This document shows, in pieces, positions 25,884 through 34,294 of a stretch of DNA of 64,000 nucleotides. A model generated the notes under the pieces. It saw nothing but the letters and a program-made list of their open reading frames with translations, searched no databases and had not been told where the DNA came from. The DNA is taken from contig NZ_SDWT01000003.1 in NCBI RefSeq assembly GCF_004137255.1, forward strand, positions 1-64,000, given 5' to 3'. The translations under genes were made by a program, and so were the position numbers. The first letter of the stretch is position 1, and each line of letters begins with the position of its first letter. The stretch is from Nocardioides oleivorans (GTDB lineage: Bacteria; Actinomycetota; Actinomycetes; Propionibacteriales; Nocardioidaceae).

Positions 25884-27196
25884 CGGGTCGTCCCGTGCAC
25901 CGCGTTGCTCCAGGCCGTCGCGAAGTCCGGGAAGGTCTTCGACGTGGTCGCGATGTCCTCCACGAGGACGTCGTCGACCGCCAGGCCGAGGATGACGCCG
26001 GCGTGGGCCATGCGGTGGTCGGCGTACGTGCGGAAGGTCCCGCCGTGGAGCGTCGCGGGGCGCACGGACAGGCCGTCCTCCCGCTCGGTGACGTCGGCGC
26101 CGAGGCGGCCGAGCTCGGTGGCGAGAGCGGTGATCCGGTCGGTCTCGTGGCCGCGGATGTGTGCGACCCCGCGCAGGTGCGAGGGCGAGTCGGCCAGCGC
26201 GCACAGCGCGGCGACGGCCGGGGTGAGCTCCCCGACGTCGTGGAGGTCGAGGTCGACGCCGTGCAGCTTCTCCGGACCGACGACCGTGAGGTCGCCACCG
26301 GTCAGCGTCACCTCGCAGCCCATCAGCGTGAGGATCTCGCGCAGCTCGTCGCCCGGCTGGGTGGTCAGGGCCGGCCAGCCGGTGACGGTGACCCGCCCGC
26401 CGGTCGCGGCGCCGAGCGCCAGGAACGGAGCGGCGTTGGACAGGTCTGGCTCGATGTCGTCGTCGATCGCCTTCACCGGTCCGGGCGCGACCGCCCAGCG
26501 GTTGGCGTCGTGGTCGTCGACGGCCACGCCGCGCTGGCGCAGCATCTGGACGGTCATCTCGATGTGGGGGAGCGAGGGCACGGGCTTGCCGACGTGGCGC
26601 ACGTCGACCCCGTGGTCGTAGCGGGCGCCCGCGAGCAGCAGGGCGGAGACGAACTGCGACGAGGCGCTGGCGTCGATGGTGACGGTGCCACCGGGCACCG
26701 CACCGGCGCCGTGGACGGCGAAGGGGAGCGCCCCGCGGCCGCCGTCGTCGATCGTCATCCCGAGTGCGCCGAGGGCGGCGAGCATCTGGCCGACGGGCCG
26801 CTGGCGCATGTGGGGGTCGCCGTCGAAGCCGACCGTGCCGCGCGCCAGCCCGACGACCGGTGGGACGAAGCGCATCACCGTGCCCGCGAGACCGCAGTCG
26901 ACCGCGGCGTCGCGGTCCCACGCGCCGGGGGTGACGGCCCAGTCGCCGGACCCGTCGCCACCGTCGGTGTCCTCGATCGAGGTGCCGAGCGACCGCAGCG
27001 CGGCAGCCATGAGCAGCGTGTCGCGCGAGCGCAGGGGACGGCGTACGACGCTGGGACCGTCCGCGATCGCGGCGAGCACCAGCGCACGGTTGGTCAGCGA
27101 CTTGCTGCCCGGCAGCGACACCACGCGGTCGACCGGTCCCGGGGGACGGGGTGCGGGCCAGGGATCGGCGACTGGGTCGGCAGGCAGGTCACTCAC
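25880..27196 (-). CDS. aroA: 3-phosphoshikimate 1-carboxyvinyltransferase (EPSP synthase)
   Basis: 438 residues. Sixth step of the shikimate pathway: PEP + shikimate-3-phosphate to EPSP. Visible: [18 protein letters not shown] near residue 30, [31 protein letters not shown] (the usual GNAGT has Leu for Asn here), [34 protein letters not shown] and the C-terminal [11 protein letters not shown] and [19 protein letters not shown] 27196 is leaderless: minus-strand TAGGCT (27208-27203) ends 6 nt before it. Confidence 0.95.
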   Translation of the reverse strand: MSDLPADPVADPWPAPRPPGPVDRVVSLPGSKSLTNRALVLAAIADGPSVVRRPLRSRDTLLMAAALRSLGTSIEDTDGGDGSGDWAVTPGAWDRDAAVDCGLAGTVMRFVPPVVGLARGTVGFDGDPHMRQRPVGQMLAALGALGMTIDDGGRGALPFAVHGAGAVPGGTVTIDASASSQFVSALLLAGARYDHGVDVRHVGKPVPSLPHIEMTVQMLRQRGVAVDDHDANRWAVAPGPVKAIDDDIEPDLSNAAPFLALGAATGGRVTVTGWPALTTQPGDELREILTLMGCEVTLTGGDLTVVGPEKLHGVDLDLHDVGELTPAVAALCALADSPSHLRGVAHIRGHETDRITALATELGRLGADVTEREDGLSVRPATLHGGTFRTYADHRMAHAGVILGLAVDDVLVEDIATTSKTFPDFATAWSNAVHGTTR

Positions 27197-27202
27197 CCGC
27201 GC

Positions 27203-27208
27203 AGCCTA
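27203..27208 (-). promoter_or_regulatory. -10 element TAGGCT, leaderless aroA promoter
   Basis: The minus-strand hexamer ends 6 nt before GTG 27196. Confidence 0.6.
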
Positions 27209-27216
27209 GCGAGGCT

Positions 27217-27747
27217 TCAGGTGAGCTGGGCCCTGGCCAGCTTCGCCTCGCGGCGGGCGTCCTTGGCGACCTGCTTGGCCTCACGCCGTACGTCGGCCGC
27301 GGCACGCCGCGCACGCCAGGCCAGCCCGGGCCGGCCCTCGGTGTCGACGGCGGCGAGGAGCAGGCCGCCGAGGACGGAGGTGTTCTTGAAGAACTGCAGG
27401 CGCTGGGTGGCCCTCGTCTGGGGGTCGGTCTCGTCCCAGAAGGAGTGTCCGGCGAGCGTGGTGGGCACCAGCGACGCGGCGAGCACGCCGGCGCTGAGCC
27501 GCGGGGCGCGGCCGGTCGCGAGGGCGGCGGCGGCGAGGATCTGGGCACCAGCGTTGATCCGCACGAGGGTGGCGGGATCCGTCGGGATCGGGAGGGTGGG
27601 GGCGGCTTTCTGCGCGGCCGGGACGACGCGGTCGGTCACCTTCTTCGCCTTGGCGGCATGGCCCTCGGTGTTGCGGATGGCGTTGATGCCGCCGGCGACG
27701 AAGATCGAGGCCAGCATGGGACGGGCGAGCAACCGGGTGATCGTCAT
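27217..27747 (-). CDS. DoxX family membrane protein
   Basis: 176 residues. RLLARPMLASIFVAGGINAIRN is the DoxX first helix; about four membrane segments follow (ILAAAALATGR, LSAGVLAASLVPTTLAGHSFW, FFKNTSVLGGLLLAAVDTEGRPGLAWR), with a basic amphipathic tail rich in Ala, Arg and Lys. DoxX proteins are membrane subunits linked to redox reactions and detoxification; this member's partner is unknown. Confidence 0.85.
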   Translation of the reverse strand: MTITRLLARPMLASIFVAGGINAIRNTEGHAAKAKKVTDRVVPAAQKAAPTLPIPTDPATLVRINAGAQILAAAALATGRAPRLSAGVLAASLVPTTLAGHSFWDETDPQTRATQRLQFFKNTSVLGGLLLAAVDTEGRPGLAWRARRAAADVRREAKQVAKDARREAKLARAQLT

Positions 27748-27802
27748 GCCGTCATTCCTACACGATGGGCGTCACCCCCGCTCCGTCCGCAGGGGTGCGA
27801 GA

Positions 27803-29671
27803 TCAGGCGAGTCGGCCGCGCCAGGTGTTGTTGGCGAGGTCGGGGTCGTCGGTGCCGGCGGTGACGGTGGCGCTGATGGGGCCGGGGAGCGTCAGCAGGG
27901 TCATCGTGAGCGGTGCCGCGTTGGTGGCCGTCACGGTGCACACCAGACCCGCGGGCGCGTTGACGCAGCGTCGGTCCACGTCGAGGCCGACGAACAGGCG
28001 GCTCACCGTGACCTGCACGGTGGCCGTGGTCCCGGGGGCAAGGCCGGACGGACGCAGCGTGACCCGGTAGAACGGCCCGCCGGTCACGCTGCCGGTGATC
28101 GAGGTGTCGACCGGGGTCGGCGTCGGCGTCGGGTCGGGAGTCCCGGTCGGGTCGGGGGTCCCGGTCGGGTCGGGGGTCCCGGTCGGATCAGGGGTCCCGG
28201 TCGGATCAGGGGTCCCGGTCGGGTCGGGCGTCGGGTCGGTGGTCGGGGTCGGGTCCGTCGTCGGGGTCGGCTCCTCGGTGGGACTCGCCGTGGGCGTCCC
28301 GGTCGGGCTGGACGTCGGCGTCCCCGTCGGCGTCCCGGTAGGAGTTCCGGTCGGCGTCCCCGTCGGAGTCCCGGTCGGGCTGGAGGTCGGGCTCGACGTC
28401 GGCGTTCCTGTCGGTGTCCCCGTCGGGCTCGAGGAGGGCGTCGAGGAGGGCTCGTCGGTCGGGTCCGAGGTCGGGTCGTCCGTCGGGTCGTCCGTCGGGT
28501 CGTCCGTCGGCGTCCCGGTCGGTGTCTCCGTCGGGGCGGTGGTCCCCGGGGTGTCCGTGGTCGTCGAGGCGGGCGGCAGCACGGGGAGCTGCTCGTCGGT
28601 GACGGGCTCGAGGCTGTCCGGGGCGTCGCGCTGGAACGTCGCGCCGAGGCCGTCGTCGTCCTGGCTGGAGGCGGGTGCCGACACGCTGAGGCCCGGGTTG
28701 CCCGGCGGTGGCTCGGCCGTGGTGCGGGGAGGGTGGTGCAGGCCGACGGCCACGGCACCTCCGACCACCACGACGCTCGCGGCCACTCCGGCCACGGCCG
28801 CGACGGCACTGTTGCCCACGATGACGTCGCGGACGCGGCCCACGACGGCGCCGATGCTGCCGAGGCCGAGCGGCACGGAGCCGGCGGCGAGCGCCGTACC
28901 GAGGTAGGCGGAGCCGATCGCGCCCAGCAGGAGCGGGGCGAGCAGGCCGCCGAGGTTGGAGTTGACCTCGGTGAGCTCGAGATAGATGGCCGTGCAGGAG
29001 CGGCAGTCGTCGAGGTGGGCCTGGACCTTCGCGGCGTCGCGGCGGGAGGTCGCGTCGCGGACGAACGCGCCGAGCTGGGAGTGCGTCCAGCGGCAGCGGT
29101 CGCCCTCGATCTCGGCTGCGTGCTCGATGAGGAACGCCTGGCGCAGGCCCTCGCGCGCCCGGTAGGCCAGGGCGGAGACGGAGTTCGGGCTCATCCCGAG
29201 CAGGGGAGCGATGTCGACGGGCTTGTCGCCCTCGACCTCGGTGTGCCAGAGCACGAGCTGCCAGCGCTCGGGGAGCGAGGCGAAGGCGCGGGCCGCGGCA
29301 GCGTTCTCGAAGCCCTCGACGGCCGTGTCCTTGAACGGGATGCCCGGGTCGAAGGCCTCCATGTCGTCGGTCGTGTGCAGCTTCGAGCCGGCGCGGAACC
29401 GGTCGACCTGCAACCGGCGCACCGACGTCAGCAGGTAGGCGCGGAAGGCCACGTCGGGGCCGCCGCCGCGCTGCAGCACGCCGAGCACCTTGACGAAGGC
29501 CTCGGAGACGAGGTCCTCGGCGTCGGACGGCGGCACGAGCTGGCGGGCCAGGCGCCGGGCGGCGTCCGCGTGGCGCTCGAAGAGCGTGCCGTAGGCGTCG
29601 ACGTCACCGCCGCGGACCGCCGAGATCAGCTCGGCGTCGGCCGGTGCTTCGAGACTGGTGGCACTGCTCAT
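27803..29671 (-). CDS. Membrane-anchored ECF sigma factor fused to a zinc anti-sigma domain and a Pro/Thr-rich extracellular region
   Basis: 622 residues in one frame. Region sigma2 spans about residues 22-92 (DAYGTLFERHADAARRLARQ, DAEDLVSEAFVKVL, RAYLLTSVRR); sigma4 about 126-180 (LPERWQLVLWHTEVEG, MSPNSVSALAYRAREGLRQAF). An anti-sigma-type zinc motif H219-x3-C223-x2-C226 follows. Hydrophobic stretches lead to a membrane helix at 288-310. A Pro/Thr/Asp/Gly-rich stalk occupies about 370-530, and a C-terminal DUF11-like beta domain ends with the typical DDPDLANNTW. ECF groups with fused C-terminal extensions are known in actinobacteria. How the sigma part is freed, probably by proteolysis, is inference. 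ATG 29671. Confidence 0.85.
   Translation of the reverse strand: MSSATSLEAPADAELISAVRGGDVDAYGTLFERHADAARRLARQLVPPSDAEDLVSEAFVKVLGVLQRGGGPDVAFRAYLLTSVRRLQVDRFRAGSKLHTTDDMEAFDPGIPFKDTAVEGFENAAAARAFASLPERWQLVLWHTEVEGDKPVDIAPLLGMSPNSVSALAYRAREGLRQAFLIEHAAEIEGDRCRWTHSQLGAFVRDATSRRDAAKVQAHLDDCRSCTAIYLELTEVNSNLGGLLAPLLLGAIGSAYLGTALAAGSVPLGLGSIGAVVGRVRDVIVGNSAVAAVAGVAASVVVVGGAVAVGLHHPPRTTAEPPPGNPGLSVSAPASSQDDDGLGATFQRDAPDSLEPVTDEQLPVLPPASTTTDTPGTTAPTETPTGTPTDDPTDDPTDDPTSDPTDEPSSTPSSSPTGTPTGTPTSSPTSSPTGTPTGTPTGTPTGTPTGTPTSSPTGTPTASPTEEPTPTTDPTPTTDPTPDPTGTPDPTGTPDPTGTPDPTGTPDPTGTPDPTPTPTPVDTSITGSVTGGPFYRVTLRPSGLAPGTTATVQVTVSRLFVGLDVDRRCVNAPAGLVCTVTATNAAPLTMTLLTLPGPISATVTAGTDDPDLANNTWRGRLA
28131..28520. 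repeat. GC-rich minisatellite encoding the Pro/Thr stalk
   Basis: At 28131-28240 an 18-bp unit (GTCCCGGTCGGGTCGGGG and one-base variants) is repeated about five times, encoding TPDPTG; from 28300 shorter 12-bp units encode PTGT. Most substitutions between copies keep the amino acids. Length variation by slippage is likely. Confidence 0.8.
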
Positions 29672-29858
29672 GCGGCTGGACGCTTTCCCCGTGGCACCGC
29701 CGTGGTGCGAGTCCTGGTGGTTCCTTGCGACTGTAGCCCGCTGAGCGTGTCGGCGCGTGCCGAAGACGCGATTTCCAAAAAGGGTGGTCTGGTCCGCGTC
29801 ATGGTCGCGGACCTGGGCCGTCCCATCACCGAGCAGTGGGAAACAGGAGGGGGGTGCC

Positions 29859-30611
29859 GTGAGGAAGTTCGCCACACGTGGGCGTCGGCCTCCGGCCGTC
29901 GATCCTGGGACGAGCGCGTTCGGGTCAGCTGTCGTGCGGTCGGGGTTGCCGCACCGGTTCGAGCCCGTGGGGGAGGCGCTCGTCTCAGGATCAGACGTCC
30001 TTGCTGCCTGCGAGGTGGCCGGGCACGACCTGGCCCTCGACGGTGCCTCGGTCCAGGAGGCGCTCGACGGCCTGCGCCAGACCTGGCAGCAGGCCGCCGG
30101 CACCGATCCGTCGTACGACGTCGTGTCCGCGCTCATGACCGCATGGAGCGAGGCCACCCTCGGTTACCTCAACCAGCTGTCCTGCGAGGATCCGCTCACC
30201 GGGCTCTCCAGCCAGGCGCACCTGCGCAGCAGGCTCTCCGAGGTCTACCGGCTCACCGGCCCGGGCGGGGTCGCGTCGCACGCGCTCGTCGTCTTCGCGC
30301 TGGCGCCGGGCGAGGCGTCGGAGGACACGGGGGACCACTTCACCCGGGCGATGCGGCTCGCGCGTGCGGGTGAGCTGAGCCGTACGGCGTTCGCGCGCGA
30401 CGAGACCGTGGCCCGCCTCGGCATCCATCGCGTCGGCATCCTGACGCGTCGCGACGAGCACCTCGGCCGACGGGTCCAGGTGCTGCGGACGCTCCTCGAC
30501 CGGCTGCGCGATCCCGGTGGCGAGGAGTCCCCGGTCCGGATCTGGATCGAGGGGCTGCCGACCACCGACGTCGGTGCAGGGATGCTGCTCGACGACCTCG
30601 CCCGCGGCTGA
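29859..30611 (+). CDS. Degenerate GGDEF-like protein
   Basis: 250 residues. The segment CEDPLTGLSSQAHLRSRLSEVYR at about residue 110 is the opening motif of GGDEF diguanylate cyclase domains (DxLTGLxNR), but no GGDEF active-site loop and no I-site follow. A catalytically dead, regulatory domain is likely. GTG 29859 has an AGGAGG site 8 nt upstream. Divergent from the membrane sigma factor gene; the 187-bp gap between them holds both promoters. The role is inferred only. Confidence 0.65.
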   Translation: MRKFATRGRRPPAVDPGTSAFGSAVVRSGLPHRFEPVGEALVSGSDVLAACEVAGHDLALDGASVQEALDGLRQTWQQAAGTDPSYDVVSALMTAWSEATLGYLNQLSCEDPLTGLSSQAHLRSRLSEVYRLTGPGGVASHALVVFALAPGEASEDTGDHFTRAMRLARAGELSRTAFARDETVARLGIHRVGILTRRDEHLGRRVQVLRTLLDRLRDPGGEESPVRIWIEGLPTTDVGAGMLLDDLARG

Positions 30612-30622
30612 GGACCCTCCCC

Positions 30623-30628
30623 TAGGGT
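30623..30628 (+). promoter_or_regulatory. -10 element TAGGGT, leaderless SRAP promoter
   Basis: TAGGGT ends 6 nt before ATG 30635, 12 nt after the previous stop codon. Confidence 0.6.
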
Positions 30629-30634
30629 GGACGC

Positions 30635-31372
30635 ATGTGCGGCAGATACGCCTCCTCGCGGCAGCCCGATGACCTCATCGAGGAGTTCGAGGTGGTCGAG
30701 AGCCGCATCGCCGCGCCGCTGGCGGCCGACTACAACGTCGCGCCGACCAAGGAGGTGTACGCCGTCGTCGAGCGACCGCCGTCGCGGGAGTCGACCGAGC
30801 CACCCCGGCGCCAGCTCCGGGTCCTCACCTGGGGCCTGGTGCCGTCGTGGGCGAAGGACCCCGCGATCGGCAACCGGATGATCAACGCCCGGATGGAGAC
30901 CGTCGCGGAGAAGCCGTCCTTCCGCAAGGCGTTCGCCACCCGGCGTGCGCTCCTGCCGGCCGACGGCTACTTCGAGTGGTACCCGACCGCGCAGACCAAC
31001 GCCAAGGGCAAGCCCGTCAAGCAGCCCTTCTTCATCCGGCCCAAGGACGGTGGCATCCTCGCGATGGCCGGCCTCTACGAGATCTGGCGCGACCCGAGCA
31101 GGGCCGAGGACGACCCGGACCGCTTCCGCTGGACGTGCACGGTGCTCACCACGGAGGCCGAGGACGACCTCGGCCACATCCACGACCGGATGCCGCTCAT
31201 GGTCGAGCGCGAGCGCTGGCACGAGTGGCTCGACCCGACCACGCCCGGCGACACCGGACTGCTGGTGCCCGCGGCTCCCGGCCGGCTCGAGGCGTACGCC
31301 GTCCCCACGCTCGTCAGCAACGTGCGCAACAACGGACCCGAGCTCGTCGAGCCGCTGGAGGCCACCACATGA
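30635..31372 (+). CDS. SOS response-associated peptidase (SRAP/HMCES/YedK family)
   Basis: 245 residues. Cys2 (MCGRYASS) is the catalytic residue that forms a thiazolidine crosslink with abasic sites in single-stranded DNA. Other conserved residues: Asn and Pro in ADYNVAPTKEV, TWGLVPSWAKD, NARMETVAEKPSF, PADGYFEWY (Glu) and the catalytic His in IHDRMPLMV. Acts at replication forks to protect abasic sites. The Met must be position 1 so that Cys2 is exposed, which fixes the start. Confidence 0.93.
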   Translation: MCGRYASSRQPDDLIEEFEVVESRIAAPLAADYNVAPTKEVYAVVERPPSRESTEPPRRQLRVLTWGLVPSWAKDPAIGNRMINARMETVAEKPSFRKAFATRRALLPADGYFEWYPTAQTNAKGKPVKQPFFIRPKDGGILAMAGLYEIWRDPSRAEDDPDRFRWTCTVLTTEAEDDLGHIHDRMPLMVERERWHEWLDPTTPGDTGLLVPAAPGRLEAYAVPTLVSNVRNNGPELVEPLEATT

Positions 31373-31376
31373 AGGC

Positions 31377-32045
31377 ATGCCCGTGAAGAAGGCGACGATC
31401 CGGACGGTCGACACCCCGCACGGCGAGGGCAGGCTCCACACGCGTCGCGCGACCAGCCCGATCGCGACGCTGCTGCTGAGCCACGGCGCCGGCGGCGGCG
31501 TGGACGCGCGCGACCTGTGGGCGCTCGCCGACGCCCTGCCCGCGCAGGGCGTGTCGGTCGTGCTGTTCGAGCAGCCCTGGCGGGTCGCCGGTCGCAAGGT
31601 GGCGACACCACCGGCGAGCCTCGACGCCGGGCTCACGCGTGCCGCCGACGTGATGCGCGTGCGCACGCCGCTGGTCGTCGGCGGCCGCTCGGCCGGCGCC
31701 CGCTCGGCGGCGCGCACCGCCCGTGCCCTCGGTGCCACCGGCTGCCTCGCCCTGTCCTTCCCGCTGCACCAGCCCGGGAGGACCGAGGCGACCCGGCTGC
31801 CCGAGCTCCGCGCGGTCGGCCTTCCCACCCTGGTCGTGCAGGGCGAGCGCGACCCGATGGGTCGTCCCGAGGAGTTCCCGGGCGACCTCGACCACGTCGA
31901 CCTCACCGTCGTGCCGGGCGGCGACCACGGTCTCAAGGTGCCCGCGCGGGGCGAGGTCAGCCAGGCCGAGGCCATGGGGATCGTCGTCGAGTCGACCCTC
32001 GAGTGGCTGGTGCGTGAAGTCGTCGGGAATCCCTCGGGGAGGTGA
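31377..32045 (+). CDS. Alpha/beta-hydrolase-like protein (KANL3/Tex30 type)
   Basis: 222 residues. LLLSHGAGGGVDARDL is the oxyanion region, VVGGRSAGARSAAR the nucleophile elbow with Ser, LVVQGERDPMG the acid strand and GGDHGLKV the catalytic His. This fits the dienelactone hydrolase/Tex30 group. It starts 4 nt after the SRAP stop, so it is probably co-transcribed. The SigR-type promoter of the next operon begins inside its last codons. Confidence 0.82.
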   Translation: MPVKKATIRTVDTPHGEGRLHTRRATSPIATLLLSHGAGGGVDARDLWALADALPAQGVSVVLFEQPWRVAGRKVATPPASLDAGLTRAADVMRVRTPLVVGGRSAGARSAARTARALGATGCLALSFPLHQPGRTEATRLPELRAVGLPTLVVQGERDPMGRPEEFPGDLDHVDLTVVPGGDHGLKVPARGEVSQAEAMGIVVESTLEWLVREVVGNPSGR

Positions 32046-32051
32046 GGTGTT
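32025..32051 (+). promoter_or_regulatory. SigR-type autoregulatory promoter GGGAAT-N18-GTT
   Basis: GGGAAT (32025-32030) and GTT (32049-32051) are separated by 18 bp, matching the established sigma-R consensus (GGGAAT-N18/19-GTT). The transcript would start at about 32057-32061, at or just before the in-frame GTG 32061. This points to positive autoregulation of sigR in thiol stress. Confidence 0.75.
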
Positions 32052-32141
32052 GGGGCCAGTGTGCAGACACTGACCCTCGAACGCCCCCGCGCGGCGCAGC
32101 GCGGTGAATCGCCTGCACCCACAGCGGTATCGTGGGAGGCG

Positions 32142-32795
32142 ATGACTGAATCCCTCAACGACCCCATCGAGGTCGAGATCGACGTCGCGGACGAGTCCAC
32201 CGACGATCGTTCCGCGCGCTTCGAGCGCGATGCCCTTCCGTTCCTCGACCAGCTCTACGGCGCGGCGATGCGGATGACCCGCAACCCCGCCGACGCCGAG
32301 GACCTCGTCCAGGAGACGTTCGCGAAGGCCTACAGCGCCTTCCACCAGTTCAAGCCCGGCACCAACCTCAAGGCCTGGCTCTACCGGATCCTGACGAACA
32401 CCTACATCAACTCCTACCGCAAGAAGCAGCGCCAGCCGCAGCAGTCGATGTCCGAGGACGTCGAGGATTGGCAGCTCGCCCGCGCGGAGTCGCACTCCTC
32501 GACCGGGCTCCGCTCGGCGGAGATGGAGGCGCTCGAGCACCTGCCCGACTCCGAGGTCAAGGACGCGCTCCAGCGCCTGCCCGAGGAGTTCCGCCTCGCG
32601 GTCTACCTCGCCGACGTCGAGGGATTCCCCTACAAGGAGATCGCCGAGATCATGGACACGCCGATCGGCACCGTGATGTCGCGGCTGCACCGGGGCCGCC
32701 GCCAGCTGCGCGACATGCTCGCCGACTACGTGCGGACCAACGACCTCCTGCCCGCCTCCGCACTGCCGGGCACTGGTGAGGGGAGCGCGTCGTGA
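32142..32795 (+). CDS. sigR: RNA polymerase sigma factor SigR/SigH (thiol-oxidative stress)
   Basis: 217 residues from ATG 32142 (GGGAGG site). Sigma2: [37 protein letters not shown]; sigma4: [47 protein letters not shown]. The SigR/SigH/SigE-type sequence and the RsrA-like partner gene downstream (GTGA overlap) support the assignment. The frame is open upstream to GTG 32061, which would add 27 residues and could give a longer isoform from the SigR-dependent promoter. Confidence 0.93.
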   Translation: MTESLNDPIEVEIDVADESTDDRSARFERDALPFLDQLYGAAMRMTRNPADAEDLVQETFAKAYSAFHQFKPGTNLKAWLYRILTNTYINSYRKKQRQPQQSMSEDVEDWQLARAESHSSTGLRSAEMEALEHLPDSEVKDALQRLPEEFRLAVYLADVEGFPYKEIAEIMDTPIGTVMSRLHRGRRQLRDMLADYVRTNDLLPASALPGTGEGSAS

Positions 32796-33064
32796 GCACG
32801 CACGAGCACGGCCGCGACGACTGCGTCGACTACATCGAGCGGATCGTCTACTTCATCGACAACGAGCTCGACCAGGCCGACTGCGCCGTCGTCGAGATGC
32901 ACCTGCGCGAGTGCGGGCCCTGCCTCGAGCGCCACGACCTCCAGAAGGCCGTGAAGCAGCTCGTCCAGCGGTCCTGCTCGGAGGCGGCACCGGAGTCGCT
33001 GCGCGACCGCGTACGCCTTCAGCTGCGCGAGGTCCGCGTCCAGATCACCGAGGGCGGGTCCTGA
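32792..33064 (+). CDS. rsrA: Mycothiol-system zinc anti-sigma factor RsrA
   Basis: 90 residues. The redox switch motif [16 protein letters not shown] holds H-x3-C-x2-C; an N-terminal Cys ([13 protein letters not shown]) completes the zinc site. Under thiol oxidation a disulfide forms, zinc is lost and SigR is released. GTG overlaps the sigR stop. The order sigR-rsrA is standard in actinobacteria. Confidence 0.93.
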   Translation: MSTHEHGRDDCVDYIERIVYFIDNELDQADCAVVEMHLRECGPCLERHDLQKAVKQLVQRSCSEAAPESLRDRVRLQLREVRVQITEGGS

Positions 33065-33150
33065 CCCGTCCGCACCGTCCGCGGACCCGATTAGCCCCGC
33101 CCGGGGTCATTTGAGACACTGCTCCGAGCACCGAATCCAGGAGGACCACC

Positions 33151-33225
33151 ATGGGCAAGACCGGACGCAAGCGCCGCGCGCGCAAGAAGAAGGGCGCGAA
33201 CCACGGCAAGCGCCCCAACGCCTGA
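33151..33225 (+). CDS. 50S ribosomal protein bL37
   Basis: A 24-residue, very basic protein (starts MGKTGRKRRARKKKG, ends NHGKRPNA) with an AGGAGG site at 33139-33144. Length, composition and the NHGKRPN ending match bL37, the small actinobacterial large-subunit protein first seen in mycobacterial ribosome structures. A strong terminator follows at 33252, supporting expression as a short separate unit downstream of sigR-rsrA. Confidence 0.88.
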   Translation: MGKTGRKRRARKKKGANHGKRPNA

Positions 33226-33251
33226 TCCGTCTCTGACGCATCACGCCGCCG

Positions 33252-33276
33252 AAGTCCCCGCCAGTGGCGGGGACTT
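33252..33276. terminator. Rho-independent terminator
   Basis: AAGTCCCCGCC / AGT / GGCGGGGACTT: 11 perfect base pairs with a 3-nt loop, then TT. It lies between the convergent bL37 and thioesterase genes and can stop both. Confidence 0.9.
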
Positions 33277-33284
33277 TTGCACGT

Positions 33285-33659
33285 CTACAGCCTGCTCATG
33301 AAGCGCTCCGCGTCGACGACCACGCGGGTGATCTCGCCCGCGGCGAGCACCTTGCCGGAGGTCGTGTCGCGGGCACTCACCGTGAAGCGGTGGAGCCGGC
33401 CGTCCTCGTAGGCGCTCGAGGCCGACACCTCCACCTCGGCGCCGACCGGGCTGGCGGCGAGGTGCTCGACCTGGACGCGGGTGCCGACGCTGGTCGACCC
33501 CTCGGTCAGCACCGGCTCGAGGCTGGCGCAGGTCGCGGCCTCGAGCCAGGCGAGGAGGCGGGGCGTGCCGAGCACCGGCAGCGAGCCGCTGCCGACGGCT
33601 GCCGCGGTGTCGTCGTCGCCGACGACGAAGGTCAGCGTGGCGGGCTCGGTCTGCGGCAT
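33285..33659 (-). CDS. Thioesterase-like hotdog protein (FlK type)
   Basis: 124 residues. The hotdog pattern [54 protein letters not shown] matches FlK-like thioesterases: the stretch [11 protein letters not shown] plus Glu and Thr/His of the active site. Likely hydrolyses a small acyl-CoA; the physiological substrate is unknown. ATG 33659 with GAGAGG upstream. Confidence 0.85.
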   Translation of the reverse strand: MPQTEPATLTFVVGDDDTAAAVGSGSLPVLGTPRLLAWLEAATCASLEPVLTEGSTSVGTRVQVEHLAASPVGAEVEVSASSAYEDGRLHRFTVSARDTTSGKVLAAGEITRVVVDAERFMSRL

Positions 33660-33727
33660 GGGCGGGCCTCTCGGGGGAAATCTGCGGGAGTGGGGCAACC
33701 TGTCGGACACCGACACGTCTACCAGAC

Positions 33728-34294
33728 ATGAGCACGCGGACCACGACGACGAGGACGGGGGTCGGGACCGGCATGGAGCCAACGGTCGACATCACCGACC
33801 TGTACGCCGCCCACCGGCTGCAGCTGGTCCGGCTGGCGGTGCTGCTCGTCGACGACTTCGCCTCGGCCGAGGACGTCGTGCAGGACGCCTTCGCCGCCCT
33901 GGCGCGCAGGCCCGACGCGGTCCAGGACCCGTCGAAGGCGCTGGCCTACCTCCGGGTCTCGGTGGTCAACACCGCGCGGTCCGCGCTGCGGCGACGGCGG
34001 ACGGCGCGGGCGTACTCACCACCCGACGACGTCGCCCCACCCGGGCCCGAGGACGCTGCCGTGCTGGCGGAGGAGCACCGCGAGGTGATCGCGGCGCTCC
34101 ACACCCTGGCCCCGCGGCAGCGTGAGGTGCTGGTGCTGCGCTACTGGTCGAACCTGTCCGAGGCCGAGATCGCCCGGACGCTCGGCATCAGCCAGGGCAC
34201 CGTGAAGTCGACCGCCAGCCGCGCGCTGGTGGCACTGGAGAAGAGCATGACGAAGGCCGCCTCGGCCGCGACCTCGGGGAAGGAGGAGCGATGA
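33728..34294 (+). CDS. ECF sigma factor (SigE-like)
   Basis: 188 residues. Sigma2: [38 protein letters not shown]; sigma4: [46 protein letters not shown]. It resembles the SACE/SigE-type ECFs with a cognate membrane partner, here the protein at 34291-35760 (ATGA overlap). GTG/ATG alternatives occur in the first 16 residues; the conserved part begins at [17 protein letters not shown] sequence near residue 16. Confidence 0.88.
   Translation: MSTRTTTTRTGVGTGMEPTVDITDLYAAHRLQLVRLAVLLVDDFASAEDVVQDAFAALARRPDAVQDPSKALAYLRVSVVNTARSALRRRRTARAYSPPDDVAPPGPEDAAVLAEEHREVIAALHTLAPRQREVLVLRYWSNLSEAEIARTLGISQGTVKSTASRALVALEKSMTKAASAATSGKEER

Noticed and set aside
27773..27797. CACCCC...GGGGTG hairpin after the sigma-fusion gene
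   Set aside because: Only six pairs and a 13-nt loop without a U tract; chance is likely in this GC content.
28131..28520. Regular short repeats that could suggest a CRISPR array
   Set aside because: Units are contiguous, have no unique spacers, and encode a Pro/Thr stalk in frame.
25895..30373. Very long open frame on the plus strand, antisense to rsgA, aroA and the sigma fusion
   Set aside because: It is Arg/Gly/Val-rich, lacks any domain, and its length is explained by GC-rich third positions of real minus-strand genes.
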